A stretch of 64,000 nt of DNA from Flagellimonas oceani (GTDB taxonomy: Bacteria; Bacteroidota; Bacteroidia; Flavobacteriales; Flavobacteriaceae): the NCBI RefSeq assembly GCF_011068285.1, contig NZ_CP049616.1, forward strand, positions 1,344,501 through 1,408,500, in the 5' to 3' direction. The first letter of the stretch is position 1. Each line of letters starts with the position of its first letter. The notes under the pieces were generated by a model that saw only the letters and a list, made by a program, of their open reading frames with translations, had not been told where the DNA came from and searched no databases. This document shows, in pieces, positions 17,067 through 26,636 of the stretch. A program made the translations under genes and the position numbers.

Positions 17067-17439
17067 TTTATAAGCTTAACCTTCTCTTCGTGGCTTGTGA
17101 TAAGAAGTCGATTCCCATGCATTGAATTTCATTATCATCTTCTTTATGTTCAGGTTTCAATAAAGATGTTTAGAGATTTTTTGGTGCATAGTGATGGGCG
17201 AACTTAAACCTATTGCACTGAATTTTTAGTCATTAATGGCAAAAGCTCGATTACAATAAAACTTTTTAGGTAATCGCATACTTAAATTGATGTAAATAGC
17301 CCTAAATAATCGAATGGGTCAAGGTTTGTTTTTTTTCAAACAACGCCCAGATTTAGTAAATGTTATTTTTCGATAACGTATTTGAATCAACACTTCTGAT
17401 TCAAAAGGTGAAATTGTTAGAATAAAAATTGATCATAAT
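17067..17439. promoter_or_regulatory. 373-bp regulatory gap with inverted repeat TTTGAATC/GATTCAAA
   Basis: No coding sequence is seen. The clearest element is a perfect inverted repeat, TTTGAATC at 17381-17388 and GATTCAAA at 17398-17405 with a 9-bp spacer, located 34 bp before the ATG at 17440. This position fits an operator of the preceding HMA-AraC regulator or a short terminator. A GTTTG/CAAAC pair flanks a T-tract at 17324-17341. No perfect TAnnTTTG promoter was found. Confidence 0.45.
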
Positions 17440-17655
17440 ATGAAAAGAAGATACGAAATAGAAGGAATGACCTGTAACGGCTGTAGAAATCATGTTGAAA
17501 ATGCACTTTTAAACGTCGCAGGAGTGGCCGATGTATCTGTCGATTTGAAGGATGCCGAAGCAACGGTAGAGTCGCAATTTGAAGTGCCTTTGGAAAATTT
17601 GCAAGAGGCCTTAAAAAATGCTGGTAATCAATATAAAATACAACCTGTAAATTGA
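17440..17655 (+). CDS. CopZ-like HMA metallochaperone
   Basis: 71 residues forming one heavy-metal-associated domain with the motif MTCNGC (Cys12, Cys15) and a beta-alpha-beta-beta-alpha-beta pattern. It is cytosolic. It likely carries Cu(I) to the CopA ATPase at 22421 or to the HMA regulator. It follows the regulatory gap and is the first gene of the next group. Confidence 0.9.
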   Translation: MKRRYEIEGMTCNGCRNHVENALLNVAGVADVSVDLKDAEATVESQFEVPLENLQEALKNAGNQYKIQPVN

Positions 17656-17752
17656 GTGGAACATGGCTAAAATAATCCCTTTATAGTTGTCCAGTAATCT
17701 TGATGATGGCCAAAAAGAATGAAATCATATTAACCAATTAAAAGTATATACA

Positions 17753-18313
17753 ATGGAAAATAAAGAAAAGAAAGTCAACAATTACTTAAAGTTCTTCGCA
17801 ATGATCGGTACCTCAATGGTCGCGATGTTCTTTTTAATGTACACACACTCCTATCAGATTATCGATCACTTCTGGTATAGTGAAACCAGGTTCTTTATGA
17901 CGTTGATCATGGGTGGGTCCATGGTTATTATCATGCTGCTGTATATGCTACAGATGTACAAAGACCGCAATAAGAATATTGCCATCTTGGCTTTGGGTGT
18001 TTTGCTGATCGCAGGCGGAATATGGCTGGTCAGGAGCCAGGTTACGGTTTCCGGTGTTGACTATATGGAAGGTATGATTCCCCATCATTCCATCGCTATC
18101 CTAACTAGTGAACGATCTCAAATAAAAGATATTAGGGTAAGAAAACTTGCCGATGAGATCATCAAAGCGCAGCGTCGGGAAATAATGGAAATGCAATGGT
18201 TAATCAACGATATCAAGAAAAATGGGATAGTAGAAACAGAAGAAGAAAAGGAAAAGCGTTCGCTTCCCAAATTTGAAGGATCGCTTACCGAAGAAACAAC
18301 AAACCTTGACTGA
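17753..18313 (+). CDS. DUF305 membrane protein
   Basis: 186 residues with three membrane helices (about 13-31, 43-66 and 74-92), then a DUF305/ferritin-like segment VDYMEGMIPHHSIAILTSERS. His111 and His112, plus Glu and Met residues around them, are the conserved possible metal ligands. The helix KIRRLADEIIKAQRREIMEMQWL-type continuation is typical of the family (here RKLADEIIKAQRREIMEMQW). DUF305 proteins often accompany copper genes. Confidence 0.87.
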   Translation: MENKEKKVNNYLKFFAMIGTSMVAMFFLMYTHSYQIIDHFWYSETRFFMTLIMGGSMVIIMLLYMLQMYKDRNKNIAILALGVLLIAGGIWLVRSQVTVSGVDYMEGMIPHHSIAILTSERSQIKDIRVRKLADEIIKAQRREIMEMQWLINDIKKNGIVETEEEKEKRSLPKFEGSLTEETTNLD

Positions 18314-18432
18314 TACGGAAAAGTGAATGTCAGGAGGTAATAACAGTTTTTACTTTCGAAAGGAAAAAACGAAAATACAGGAGAATAAACGAAGGCATTT
18401 CGGACGTTAAATTATAAACGCATAAAATTTTT

Positions 18433-19770
18433 ATGAAAATACAGCAATTTGAATATGAACCACTTTCCCACTATTCATACGCACTGCTGAGCGAAGGGGA
18501 GATGGCGATAATCGATCCCGATCGCGACCCGATGCAGTATTATAATCTTGCGCATAAAGAAAATGCTGTGATTAGAGCTGTGCTATTGACCCACTCCCAT
18601 GCAGACTTTGTAAGCTCACATTGGCAAATTAGCAAAGAAACAGGTGTCACGATTTATAACAGCAGCAAATTGGAAGCTGAATACCCTTTCGAAAGTTTTG
18701 ATGGGAACAGTGCCATATTCGTGGGCAATACCAAACTAGAAGCCATAAATACTCCTGGGCATTCATACGATAGTATTTCCATTCTTGCCACAGATGAAAA
18801 TGAGGTTGCACTTTTTACGGGGGACACCTTATTGATCGGGGATGTCGGACGCCCGGACCTGCGCGGAAATGAAGATGACAAAGAGCAAAAAAAGCAAGCA
18901 CTGGCCCGTGAAATGTTCAACACAATTCGAACTAAATTCAAAAAAATACCGAATGAGGCCATTATTTACCCCGCCCACGGGGCGGGATCCCTGTGCGGCA
19001 AAAGCATGTCGGCAGATAGCATTAGCACATTAGGTAGGGAGCGAAAGGATAACTGGGCATTTGGCCATCAGAATGAAGACGAGTTTGTCAAAGAACTCCT
19101 TGAAGACCAACCGTTCATACCGGCCTATTTCAAACATGATGTAGCTATGAACAAAAAGAAAGTTGAATCGATTGATATGGTTACCGCTAAAATCCCTATT
19201 CATCTTAATGCCGAAACACCAAAAGATAATATCTTAATTGTCGATAGTCGTGATGAAAACGAGTTTAAACAAGGTCATTGGCCACAGAGTATCAATATTA
19301 TGCAGGGTGGCGAAGCATCCTCTTTTGAAACATGGTTAGGTACTATAATCCAACCAAATGAGGAATTTCATCTGGTTGTCGATTCTCCAAAAAGTGTAAA
19401 GACCATCGCCCGGCGGGTGGCGAAGATTGGATATGAAAATCAACTCAAGGCGATAATTACCCTTTCGAAGAAAAGCTTTGTCGAAAACGAGCGATTGGAT
19501 TTCAAGCATTTTGTGCAAAATCTGGATAATTACACCATTGTCGATGTCAGAAATACGGATGAAGTAAGAAAAAAGAAAATTTTTGACGGTGCCCTGAACC
19601 AACCCCTACACGAACTAAGGGAATCAATTCAGGACATTCCTAACGACAAACCCATTATTGTCCATTGTGGCAGTGGATATAGAAGCGCGATCGGAAGCAG
19701 CATACTTTCAAATGAATTGCAAGACGTAAAAGTATATGACCTAGGGGAAGTTATTGAGAAATTCAAATAA
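18433..19770 (+). CDS. CstB-like persulfide dioxygenase-sulfurtransferase (MBL plus two rhodanese domains)
   Basis: 445 residues, the length of staphylococcal CstB. The N-terminal metallo-beta-lactamase domain holds the THSHADFVSSH motif (His54, His56, Asp58, His63). The non-haem Fe ligands recur in FTGDTLLIGDVGRPDL and YPAHGAGSLCG. Two rhodanese domains follow: the first, around residue 270-340, has no Cys in the active-loop position (VVDSPKS); the second has HCGSGYRSA with catalytic Cys412. In CstB this set oxidises persulfides to thiosulfate. In a copper island it may deal with reactive sulfur or with sulfur released from metal-damaged clusters; that is inference. Confidence 0.88.
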   Translation: MKIQQFEYEPLSHYSYALLSEGEMAIIDPDRDPMQYYNLAHKENAVIRAVLLTHSHADFVSSHWQISKETGVTIYNSSKLEAEYPFESFDGNSAIFVGNTKLEAINTPGHSYDSISILATDENEVALFTGDTLLIGDVGRPDLRGNEDDKEQKKQALAREMFNTIRTKFKKIPNEAIIYPAHGAGSLCGKSMSADSISTLGRERKDNWAFGHQNEDEFVKELLEDQPFIPAYFKHDVAMNKKKVESIDMVTAKIPIHLNAETPKDNILIVDSRDENEFKQGHWPQSINIMQGGEASSFETWLGTIIQPNEEFHLVVDSPKSVKTIARRVAKIGYENQLKAIITLSKKSFVENERLDFKHFVQNLDNYTIVDVRNTDEVRKKKIFDGALNQPLHELRESIQDIPNDKPIIVHCGSGYRSAIGSSILSNELQDVKVYDLGEVIEKFK

Positions 19771-19818
19771 CCAAGATGCTAAGTTTTAATTGGCAGAAGA
19801 TGTAAGACAAAATTTTAA

Positions 19819-21114
19819 ATGGTCATGGGAACACGTTTTTTTACAGGTTTAATCATTTCACTCTTAGTATTGGCAACTACAAATGCGCAGACCGTCGATT
19901 CGCTACCGCCGATATCGGCCTCCAAATCCTATTCCAACTATAGCAATGTCATTGGCTGGAAAAATGGAAGGACCCCCAAAGCCCCGCCCGGTTTTACCGT
20001 TACAAAATATGCTGACGGTTTCAAGAATCCAAGGTGGATGTACGTTACACCGAACGGCGATGTACTTGTGGCGCAAAGCAATTCGAATTATCCGCTCTGG
20101 AAAAAAATCGGGGCATGGTTCATCGGGGCATCAAAGTCGAAAAGCTTTAAGAACAGTGCGGACTTGATAACCTTGCTCCGCGATGTAGACAAGGACGGGT
20201 CTCCCGATGAACGTACCGTATTTCTCGAAAAGGAACTCGATCAACCATTCGGAATGCTTGTGCTAGATGATTGGTTCTATGTGGCCAATACCAACGGATT
20301 GCTACGTTTTCCTTACAAGCCCGGTCAATTGCAAATATCGGGAAAAGCGGAAAAAATTACCACCTTACCCGCAGGAAAGGCCAATCGGCACTGGACACGC
20401 AATATTATTGCCAACAAGGACGGCTCGAAAATATATATAGCGGTCGGTAGTGGCTCGAATGTTGGGGAGAAAGGGGCAGAGGCTGAATTCATGAAGGCGG
20501 CCATTCTTGAGATTGATCCCGATGGCGCAGGACTAAGAATTTTCGCATCAGGACTAAGAAACCCCGTGGGTATGGATTGGAATCCCGTTACCGGAGACTT
20601 ATGGACGGCGGTCAACGAACGCGACGGATTGGGCAACAACCTCGTACCTGATTATTTGACCAGTGTCCGCGAAAACGGATTTTACGGTTGGCCCTACTTG
20701 TATTATGGGCAAAATGAAGATCCTAGGGTAAAATGGGTGCCTTCGGCCCAAGTGGGAAATACACTGATGCCCGATGTGAACGTTGGCCCCCATACCGCAT
20801 CTTTGGGATTGACGTTCTACACGGGCGATTCCTTCCCCGAAAAGTATCGGAACGGGGCCTTTGTCGTACAGCATGGCTCTTGGAACAGACAGGTTTTATC
20901 AGGCTATAAAGTGGTTTTCGTGCCTTTCGAGAACGGAGAACAAACTGGAAAACCTGAAGATTTTTTAACGGGTTTTATTGTTGACGGCAAAAAAGATGAG
21001 GTCTATGGCCGACCCGTGGGTGCCGCCATACTACCCGATGGATCGATGTTGATATCCGATGATGTGACCAATAGGATCTGGAGAATTAGTTGGGACGGTA
21101 AACGCGGTATGTGA
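19819..21114 (+). CDS. Periplasmic PQQ-dependent sugar dehydrogenase-like (sorbosone/glucose dehydrogenase fold)
   Basis: 431 residues. The signal peptide (FFTGLIISLLVLATTNAQ) is cleaved near residue 24; an in-frame ATG at 19825 is an alternative start. The six-bladed propeller signatures of the soluble glucose/sorbosone dehydrogenase family are present: PRWMYVTPNGDVLVAQS, GSGSNVGEKG, GLRNPVGMDWNPVTGDLWTAVNERDGLG, ENGFYGWPY, and AFVVQHGSWNR with SDDVTNRIWRI near the end. The electron acceptor is unknown. Such genes recur near copper oxidases but I cannot assign a substrate. Confidence 0.87.
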   Translation: MVMGTRFFTGLIISLLVLATTNAQTVDSLPPISASKSYSNYSNVIGWKNGRTPKAPPGFTVTKYADGFKNPRWMYVTPNGDVLVAQSNSNYPLWKKIGAWFIGASKSKSFKNSADLITLLRDVDKDGSPDERTVFLEKELDQPFGMLVLDDWFYVANTNGLLRFPYKPGQLQISGKAEKITTLPAGKANRHWTRNIIANKDGSKIYIAVGSGSNVGEKGAEAEFMKAAILEIDPDGAGLRIFASGLRNPVGMDWNPVTGDLWTAVNERDGLGNNLVPDYLTSVRENGFYGWPYLYYGQNEDPRVKWVPSAQVGNTLMPDVNVGPHTASLGLTFYTGDSFPEKYRNGAFVVQHGSWNRQVLSGYKVVFVPFENGEQTGKPEDFLTGFIVDGKKDEVYGRPVGAAILPDGSMLISDDVTNRIWRISWDGKRGM

Positions 21115-21158
21115 GGGATTCTCAGTGGGGGTTTGCCGTTTTATAAGTACTTTTATTT

Positions 21159-22319
21159 ATGGAAGATGCACAACCTCCGATAAATGATTTGAGAAATCTT
21201 TTTGAAGAAGCCAAGGCTAAAAGCGAATTCGATTTTGTACTTAACCTGATTAATTATAGGGGAATCAGTTCATCTAATTTAAACTCTAACCTTCATGAAT
21301 GGTTCGATGCAATCGAGTTTTATAAAAGGTTGTACAATGAATTAGAAGGAAAAGAGAAAACCCGTATGGGTTTACAGATTTACTCCACTTTTTTTGAGAA
21401 CAGCGACTTCTACAACATAATAGGTAATTTGTGCCGTATTAAATTGGGGTACAAAGGTTCATCATATCTTTTTTGGAAAACGAAAAAATATGAGCGCCTT
21501 TTGGGAATTGGCGAAAAACAAGATTTCTTGATGGAGCTCTTGGCCGATTCGGAAAAGCAGCACCTAATCGATTTTTATGAACAGAACCATTTTAAAGAAA
21601 TACGCAACAGTTTCTTTCATTCCGCCTATTCTATAGACGAAGGTCGGTATGTTATGCACGATTCAGACCCTATCAATTTAGATGGCGTTTTGATTCATTC
21701 CTTCGATTTAGATGAATTTTTCTATCCCAAGTTGAACAATGTTATTGACTTATTTGACATTTTCAAGAAATTGTATTTTCAATATTTTAATTCTTATAAA
21801 AAGGATGTGGTTGTAATGGGAATGTTTCCCAATCCTTGCGAGGTTACCATTTTGGGTTCTGAGGAAGGACTGAAAGGTTTCCGCATTAAAAATGCCGTCA
21901 ACTTCTTTGGTAAATGGCACGATTCTGGCATTTGGTTCGATGAAGAGTATGGTTTTTGGGCAGGCCATAATATCAATATGAACTTAGCCAGAATTGAAGA
22001 TATAGAGATTGACGAACAATTAAGACGATACGAAACAAAAGCTAACATTACCAAGAATGACTTAGAGTTTTTCAATTTGGTGGATAAAATCAAAGAACGA
22101 AATAACCCGCAGGAAATACGACGAGCAACACTATTACTGTTGAAATTTGGGGATGTCCGTAAAGACAAAATGGATGTAGAGGAAAATGAGTACAAGAAAA
22201 GGAGCTTTCCCAAAATCATTCTTCCCTATTATCGCAAAGCCATAGAGATAGGGGCACATATCTTCAAGGATTTAGAACAGTTTAAGAAAACAGTCGCTGA
22301 GCTAGAAAAACAACTTTGA
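21159..22319 (+). CDS. Hypothetical protein with HEPN-like R-x4-H motif
   Basis: 386 residues, no signal or membrane segment, so cytosolic. I do not recognise a family over the full length. Within a helical region, residues 149-154 read RNSFFH, the R-N-x3-H pattern of HEPN ribonucleases, preceded by helix KQHLIDFYEQNHFKEI. The C-terminal third (residues about 270-386) is charged and helical. It sits between metal genes but looks unrelated to metals; GC content is lower than in its neighbours, which hints at separate acquisition. Confidence 0.6.
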   Translation: MEDAQPPINDLRNLFEEAKAKSEFDFVLNLINYRGISSSNLNSNLHEWFDAIEFYKRLYNELEGKEKTRMGLQIYSTFFENSDFYNIIGNLCRIKLGYKGSSYLFWKTKKYERLLGIGEKQDFLMELLADSEKQHLIDFYEQNHFKEIRNSFFHSAYSIDEGRYVMHDSDPINLDGVLIHSFDLDEFFYPKLNNVIDLFDIFKKLYFQYFNSYKKDVVVMGMFPNPCEVTILGSEEGLKGFRIKNAVNFFGKWHDSGIWFDEEYGFWAGHNINMNLARIEDIEIDEQLRRYETKANITKNDLEFFNLVDKIKERNNPQEIRRATLLLLKFGDVRKDKMDVEENEYKKRSFPKIILPYYRKAIEIGAHIFKDLEQFKKTVAELEKQL

Positions 22320-22420
22320 CTAGTTGTTTTCCCGAGAATATTACAACTCTTTCAGCAAATTTCGTAACAAGGTTGGCGGTAACGATTCTGAACTTTGCAT
22401 AAAGCAATTCAGGTAAAGCT

Positions 22421-24679
22421 ATGGAAACCACAACTGTTTTGGAGCAAAAGGATAAAACCAAGAAATCAGATATCAAAAAATCCTTTCCGGTAACAGGTAT
22501 GACCTGTGCTGCCTGTGCCAGTAGTATGGAGTCGATTCTTTCCCATATCGATGGTGTAAACAAGGCCACCGTAAATTTTGCCAGCAATTCCGTGTGGGTA
22601 GATTATGATGCAAGTGTTTCCGAAGAAAAACTGCAAAACGTGCTGCGTGAAGTGGGCTATGATATCATTATTGATGTCGAAGACCCAGCCGAAGCGCAAC
22701 AAGAACTTCAGCGGCAACATTACCGAGACATAAAAAACCGTACCATTTGGTCGGCAATTTTAACGTTGCCCATTTTCGTTCTTGGGATGTTCTTTATGGA
22801 ATGGATACCTGGAAAATGGATTTCGTTGGTCTTGACCATACCGGTGCTTTTTTGGTTCGGGCGTAGCTTTTTTATCAATGCCTTTAAGCAAGCAAAGTAC
22901 GCCAAGGCCAATATGGATACTTTGGTCGCGCTCAGTACGGGGATTGCCTTTGTGTTCAGTGTTTTCAATACGCTCTTTCCCGAATTTTGGTTGAGCCGTG
23001 GTATAGAACCTCACGTCTATTACGAAGCGGCCACGGTCATTATTACGTTCATTTCCCTTGGGAAATTGTTGGAGGAAAAAGCAAAGTCGAACACTTCTTC
23101 GGCCATTAAAAAACTGATGGGATTACAGCCCAAAACGTTAAAGATTGTTGAGGACGGTGAAGAAATGGAGATTCCGATTTCCGAAGTCCAAGTTGGGCAG
23201 ACCATCTTGGTACGGCCTGGTGAGAAAATTCCTGTGGATGGTGAAGTTTCAAAAGGCAACTCGTATGTTGATGAAAGTATGATTACAGGTGAACCTGTTC
23301 CCGTAGAAAAATCAGATGGTGGAAAAGTATTTGCGGGTACGGTAAACCAAAAAGGAAGTTTTCAATTTACCGCTGAAAAAGTAGGCGGCGAAACCTTGCT
23401 GTCCCAAATCATTAAAATGGTTCAGGAAGCCCAGGGAAGCAAGGCACCCGTTCAAAAACTGGTCGATAAAATAGCGGGAATATTTGTTCCTATCGTTTTG
23501 GGGATATCTATCATTACGTTTATTGTTTGGATGTCGGTAGGAGACGATAATGCATTTTCGCAGGCCTTATTGACCTCTGTAGCAGTATTGGTTATCGCTT
23601 GTCCCTGTGCATTGGGATTGGCTACACCTACGGCTATAATGGTGGGGATTGGCAAAGGTGCCGAGAACAATATCCTAATAAAAGATGCCGAAAGTTTAGA
23701 ACTAGGACACAAAGTGAACGCAGTCATTCTTGATAAAACGGGTACCATTACCAAAGGAAAACCATTAGTGACGGATATTCATTGGTCTGAGAATAATAAA
23801 GACACGAAAAAATACAAACAAATTCTTTTAGCAATTGAAGCACAATCAGAACACCCTTTGGCGGAAGCGGTGGTCAACCACTTAAAAGATGAAAATATTG
23901 AAAAAGCTGAAATTGCTTCTTTTGAAAGTATTACAGGAAAAGGCGTTCAAGCTGAAATAAAGGACGGTTCACAATACTATGTTGGAAACCATAAACTAAT
24001 GCTTGAGAATAATATTCAAATCGACGCTTCCTTGATGCAAACAGCAGAGAGTCTTGAAGAGCAAGCAAAGACGGTCATATTTTTTGGTAATGAAAAACAA
24101 ATGCTCGCGATACTCGCCATTGCGGATAAGATTAAGGAAACTTCAAAAAAGGCCATAGCAACACTTCAAGAAAGAGACATCGAGGTCTTTATGCTTACTG
24201 GAGATAATAATAAAACCGCATCGGCTGTCGCAAAACAAGTAGGAATAACAAATTATCAAGGAGAAGTAATGCCCTCGGACAAAGCAGCTTTTGTAGAAAA
24301 ACTGCAAGCTGATGGAAAGATCGTAGCTATGGTTGGCGATGGCATCAACGATTCACACGCCTTGGCGCAAGCCAATGTGAGCATTGCCATGGGTAAAGGT
24401 TCTGACATCGCTATGGACATGGCAAAGATGACCTTGATTACCTCAGATTTGCAATCCATTCCCAAAGCGTTGGAACTTTCAAAAAGAACCGTTTTGGGAA
24501 TCCGTCAGAACCTGTTTTGGGCATTCATATATAATATCATTGGAATACCGATTGCGGCGGGCGTTTTGTATCCCATAAATGGGTTCTTATTAGACCCAAT
24601 GATTGCGGGAGCAGCAATGGCATTCAGTAGCGTATCTGTGGTTGCAAATAGCTTAAGACTTAAACGAGCAAAACTTTAA
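22421..24679 (+). CDS. copA: Copper-exporting P1B-type ATPase CopA
   Basis: 752 residues. One N-terminal HMA domain with MTCAACASS (Cys29, Cys32) is followed by eight membrane helices. All catalytic motifs are present: TGEP actuator loop, CPC in helix 6 (Cys394-Pro-Cys396), DKTGT phosphorylation site (Asp438), HPLAEAVV in the N domain and GDGIND hinge (639-644). The CPC motif and the [26 protein letters not shown] helices 7 and 8 point to Cu+ (or Ag+) export from the cytosol. The 101-bp upstream gap probably contains its own promoter, though only partial -7 matches are seen. Confidence 0.96.
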   Translation: METTTVLEQKDKTKKSDIKKSFPVTGMTCAACASSMESILSHIDGVNKATVNFASNSVWVDYDASVSEEKLQNVLREVGYDIIIDVEDPAEAQQELQRQHYRDIKNRTIWSAILTLPIFVLGMFFMEWIPGKWISLVLTIPVLFWFGRSFFINAFKQAKYAKANMDTLVALSTGIAFVFSVFNTLFPEFWLSRGIEPHVYYEAATVIITFISLGKLLEEKAKSNTSSAIKKLMGLQPKTLKIVEDGEEMEIPISEVQVGQTILVRPGEKIPVDGEVSKGNSYVDESMITGEPVPVEKSDGGKVFAGTVNQKGSFQFTAEKVGGETLLSQIIKMVQEAQGSKAPVQKLVDKIAGIFVPIVLGISIITFIVWMSVGDDNAFSQALLTSVAVLVIACPCALGLATPTAIMVGIGKGAENNILIKDAESLELGHKVNAVILDKTGTITKGKPLVTDIHWSENNKDTKKYKQILLAIEAQSEHPLAEAVVNHLKDENIEKAEIASFESITGKGVQAEIKDGSQYYVGNHKLMLENNIQIDASLMQTAESLEEQAKTVIFFGNEKQMLAILAIADKIKETSKKAIATLQERDIEVFMLTGDNNKTASAVAKQVGITNYQGEVMPSDKAAFVEKLQADGKIVAMVGDGINDSHALAQANVSIAMGKGSDIAMDMAKMTLITSDLQSIPKALELSKRTVLGIRQNLFWAFIYNIIGIPIAAGVLYPINGFLLDPMIAGAAMAFSSVSVVANSLRLKRAKL

Positions 24680-24703
24680 TAATTAATTATAAATTCAAAT
24701 ACG

Positions 24704-24922
24704 ATGAAAACTTTAAAATTTAAAACAAATATCAATTGTGGTGGTTGTGTCTCTAAAGTAACCCCATTTTTAAACAAACAAGAAGGCGTTGAAAGTTGGG
24801 AAGTGGATACCGCTAATCCTGATAAAATCTTGACTATAGAAAGTCATGGTGCTTCGGAAGAAGATGTAAAAGCTACTTTGCAGAAAATAGGGTTTAGCGC
24901 GGAAAGTGTTGATGTTCGTTAA
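24704..24922 (+). CDS. Second CopZ-like HMA metallochaperone
   Basis: 72 residues with INCGGC (Cys12, Cys15), in which Met is replaced by Ile and the loop is NCGGC. It lies 24 bp after copA and is probably co-transcribed, so it is the natural donor or acceptor for this ATPase. The missing Met before the first Cys is a common variant in Bacteroidota. Confidence 0.88.
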   Translation: MKTLKFKTNINCGGCVSKVTPFLNKQEGVESWEVDTANPDKILTIESHGASEEDVKATLQKIGFSAESVDVR

Positions 24923-24972
24923 TCACCAAACGCCTATAATAAATTTATATCCAATCTAAAAGATATCGTTCT

Positions 24973-24992
24973 GTCAGTACTGACTTAAGTCA
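24973..24992. promoter_or_regulatory. Two overlapping perfect 12-bp palindromes (operator-like)
   Basis: GTCAGTACTGAC (24973-24984) and TGACTTAAGTCA (24981-24992) are each perfect palindromes and share TGAC. They lie 13 bp before the ATG at 25005. The array of three TGAC/GTCA half-sites looks like a repressor or activator site for the following two genes. No known regulator was matched. Confidence 0.5.
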
Positions 24993-25004
24993 AATGAAAA
25001 GAAA

Positions 25005-25649
25005 ATGAAGGTAGCGGAAAAAAGCAAATTCTATAAAACGAAGTTATTGTGGCACCGAATACGCCATGGATTATTTTTATTCACCCTTAGGAATGCTCTG
25101 ACCCGGATAGGATTGGACATCGCACCCTACTATTGGTATAGGGAAATAAAAAATGGAGCCGAAAAACCTGAGATTCGAGATAGCTTCAAAGACTATGAAT
25201 TATGTTATATAGGTTTGGACGAGATTGGGATAATGAATAACATCATGGGGCTTACAACCAAGGAATTAGAGCAGAATTTAAGTATGGGGCAGATATGTAT
25301 CGGTCTCAAGCGAGGGAAAGAGATTGCCGCCCTATTATTCGTTGATTTGCAGGATTTTGTGTTTAAAGGCCGCTCCTTCAAAATAAAAGATAAGGAAGGT
25401 TACCTTTTGAATGTTTACACGTTTCAGGCGTATAGAGGTAAGAACTTGGCTACCTACTTACGTTATCATTGCTTTGAACTTCTTGAAAACTATAGCGTAG
25501 AAGAACTTTACAGTATTGTCTCCTACTTCAATACGTCATCAATAAAAGTCAATGAAAAATTGAATGCCCAAAAGTTGAAACTCTATTTGTACATAGGATT
25601 GTTAAAAAGATACCATTGGAATTTTCTGTTGAAGGACTATTCCAAATAA
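25005..25649 (+). CDS. GNAT-like N-acetyltransferase
   Basis: 214 residues. The C-terminal half has the GNAT acetyl-CoA signature YLLNVYTFQAYRGKNLATYLRYH, where QAYRGKNLA corresponds to the Q/RxxGxG/A loop, followed by helix alpha-3 and a strand (LYSIVSYFNTSSIKVNEKL). The N-terminal about 55 residues are basic and do not match the fold. The substrate is unknown. Similar proteins occur near capsule or lipid genes, but the context here gives no support for that. Confidence 0.65.
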   Translation: MKVAEKSKFYKTKLLWHRIRHGLFLFTLRNALTRIGLDIAPYYWYREIKNGAEKPEIRDSFKDYELCYIGLDEIGIMNNIMGLTTKELEQNLSMGQICIGLKRGKEIAALLFVDLQDFVFKGRSFKIKDKEGYLLNVYTFQAYRGKNLATYLRYHCFELLENYSVEELYSIVSYFNTSSIKVNEKLNAQKLKLYLYIGLLKRYHWNFLLKDYSK

Positions 25650-25731
25650 TCAAACCGGATAATTTATTATATGGTGGTCATTCTTGGAAAAACTAAAATC
25701 AGATGATATTCCCTTATCCGCTACATCAACT

Positions 25732-26514
25732 ATGATTTATACGATTATATTCGGATTGATGCTTGTCCTTGCCGTTTATTTTGTTTCAAAAATAGGAAGC
25801 AAAAAAGTAAAACCGTTCCCAAAATATTGGCATCCGTTACTGATGGAAAATGTGCTCTTCTACCGCAACCTTCCCAAAGCAAAACAGGTAGTTTTTCAAC
25901 AACGAATGATGCAATTTTTAAGTGAAGTCTATATTGATGGGGTACAACTGGAATTGCAAGAGCTCGACAAGATTTTAATTGCGGCGAGTGCTGTAATTCC
26001 CGTTTTTGGTTTTGACGAATGGCACTATACCAATTTAAGCGGAATCCTATTGTATCCTGATAACTTCAATGAGGATATGCAATTTAGCAGCAAAGATAAA
26101 TCGCGTAATATCGGCGGAATTGTGGGGAATGGACGTTTTGAAAAGCAAATGATTTTATCGAAAAAAGCATTGCATCACGGGTTCAAAAACACAACCGACA
26201 AAAGCAATACTGGCATACACGAGTTTGTGCATCTTATTGATAAATTGGACGATTTCACGGATGGAATTCCGGAAAGGTTGTTGGAGCATCAATATACCAT
26301 CCCGTGGTTAAAGTTGATCCATGCGGAAATGGAAGTTATCAATGCCAATAAATCCGATATAAGAAACTATGGCGGTACCAACGAAGCGGAGTTTTTTGCC
26401 GTAGCTGCCGAGTACTTTTTTGAACGTCCCGATTTATTTAAGAGAAAACATCCAGAACTCTACAAAATGCTGGTAGAATGCTTTAGGCAGGAACCAGGAG
26501 TTTTAGAAAAGTAA
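25732..26514 (+). CDS. MtfA-like zinc peptidase
   Basis: 260 residues from the ATG at 25732; an in-frame TTG at 25684 would add 16 residues. One N-terminal membrane helix (IYTIIFGLMLVLAVYFV) precedes the MtfA/DUF980 domain. The gluzincin motif is HEFVH (in TGIHEFVHLIDKLDD), and the third ligand Glu is expected in NEAEFFAVAAEYFFERP. In Escherichia coli the homologue MtfA titrates the Mlc repressor and has aminopeptidase activity. This version is membrane-anchored, as is usual in Bacteroidota. Confidence 0.85.
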   Translation: MIYTIIFGLMLVLAVYFVSKIGSKKVKPFPKYWHPLLMENVLFYRNLPKAKQVVFQQRMMQFLSEVYIDGVQLELQELDKILIAASAVIPVFGFDEWHYTNLSGILLYPDNFNEDMQFSSKDKSRNIGGIVGNGRFEKQMILSKKALHHGFKNTTDKSNTGIHEFVHLIDKLDDFTDGIPERLLEHQYTIPWLKLIHAEMEVINANKSDIRNYGGTNEAEFFAVAAEYFFERPDLFKRKHPELYKMLVECFRQEPGVLEK

Positions 26515-26636
26515 CGTTTCAAGAAACCGATTTTTTAGTTTTGGGTAGTAAAGCACCACAACGTAATTCCTTATTTAGGTGTTGGTATTACTAGAAGAAC
26601 CTTACGAACCATTTTTAATGTTATACCTGATGGATG

